Shown piece by piece: positions 4,924 through 5,447 of a DNA stretch of 5,447 bases; position 1 is the stretch's first letter; each line of letters opens with the position of its first letter. This DNA is from Clostridia bacterium (GTDB lineage Bacteria > Bacillota > Clostridia > SK-Y3 > JACMMQ01): contig JACMMQ010000165.1 in assembly GCA_014378955.1 (NCBI GenBank), positions 1 to 5,447 of the forward strand. Direction: 5' to 3'. Made by a program: the position numbers and the translations under genes. Below the pieces are notes generated by a model. It searched no databases and was not told the origin of the DNA. It was given only the letters and a program-made list of their open reading frames with translations.

Positions 4924-5447
4924 CTATTCCAATGCGTCCAATCGCTCGGAAACCTTTACAAGCATTTCTTGATATTTTTGCTTCTTGGCTTTTTCTTCAT
5001 CAATGACCTTTGCTGGTGCTTTGGCAACGAAACCTTCATTGGATAATTTTTTATCTACACGGTCAATTTCACCTTGCAAATTTTGCTGTTCTTTTTGCAA
5101 GCGCTCAATTTCCTTTGCACGATCGATTAAATCGTCCAGTGGAATATATATTTCTGCACCTTCAATGACAACGGATACAGCATTCTGTGGAATGCTTTGC
5201 TTGTCAATAAATAAAACATCAGATGCGCCAGCAAGCTTTTGGAAAAATTGCGTACCCTTTTGGAATATATCCTTTAAATCTGTAATCAACATGAGCTTGG
5301 CTCTTTTAGAGGGCACAACGTTCATTTCTGCACGCAAATTACGTACACTTTTAATAGCGGATTTTATCAGCTCCATTTGTTTTTCTTCCGTCTCAAACAC
5401 GAGCTGTTCATCAAATTCTGGGAACTTTGAAATCATGATGCTTTCAC
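4924..5447 (-). CDS. valS: Valine--tRNA ligase, C-terminal part, cut by window edge
   Basis: The last 173 codons are present; the catalytic Rossmann domain and most of the anticodon-binding domain lie beyond the right edge. The frame is open to the edge, reading ESIMISKFPEF at its start, so the Met within it is internal. The fragment begins in the end of the class I anticodon-binding domain, where IKSAIKSVRNLRAEMNVVPSKR is the familiar ValS segment. It ends in the ValS C-terminal arm, a coiled coil of about 65 residues: IDRAKEIERLQKEQQNLQGEI, then LSNEGFVAKAPAKVIDEEK and a last helix to LDALE. This arm contacts tRNA(Val). Stop codon TAG at 4926-4924. The adjacent folC is its usual partner downstream in Bacillota. 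No T-box or other leader can be seen because the 5' end is missing. No terminator follows directly; the first strong one is about 330 bases on. Confidence 0.95.
   Translation of the reverse strand, partial: ESIMISKFPEFDEQLVFETEEKQMELIKSAIKSVRNLRAEMNVVPSKRAKLMLITDLKDIFQKGTQFFQKLAGASDVLFIDKQSIPQNAVSVVIEGAEIYIPLDDLIDRAKEIERLQKEQQNLQGEIDRVDKKLSNEGFVAKAPAKVIDEEKAKKQKYQEMLVKVSERLDALE

Overview
The window looks like core chromosome of an endospore-forming Clostridia-type Bacillota. The DNA is AT-rich, the ribosome binding sites are strong (AAGGAGG, AGGAGGTGAT), and it carries a complete spoIIA sporulation operon. Family or genus cannot be fixed from the sequence alone. Every recognisable gene is on the minus strand, so transcription runs from right to left.

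Layout from right to left. (1) The C-terminal part of valyl-tRNA synthetase (valS) runs off the right edge. (2) About 360 bases follow with no credible gene; they are packed with short perfect palindromes and end in a strong intrinsic terminator right in front of the next gene. (3) folC, folylpolyglutamate/dihydrofolate synthase. (4) A compact regulatory region with a sigma-H-type promoter and three Spo0A-box-like heptamers; the boxes lie inside the last codons of folC. (5) The spoIIAA-spoIIAB-sigF operon: anti-anti-sigma factor, anti-sigma kinase and the first forespore sigma factor. (6) mtaB, the radical-SAM methylthiotransferase that makes ms2t6A37 in tRNA, with what looks like its own promoter overlapping the sigF stop codon. 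(7) A 28-bp palindromic site built like a Xer/dif recombination site. (8) The first 64 codons of a tyrosine recombinase, running off the left edge.

How the parts work together. Spo0A~P and sigma-H would switch on spoIIA. SpoIIAB then holds sigma-F inactive until dephosphorylated SpoIIAA releases it in the forespore. The most notable point is a dif-like site 18 bp upstream of a tyrosine recombinase gene and within about 3 kb of spoIIA. If it is the chromosome-dimer resolution site, spoIIA sits at the replication terminus and would be among the last DNA pumped into the forespore. That would fit the transient-genetic-asymmetry model of sigma-F activation. The site and promoter calls come from reading the sequence; none has been tested by a search or an experiment.
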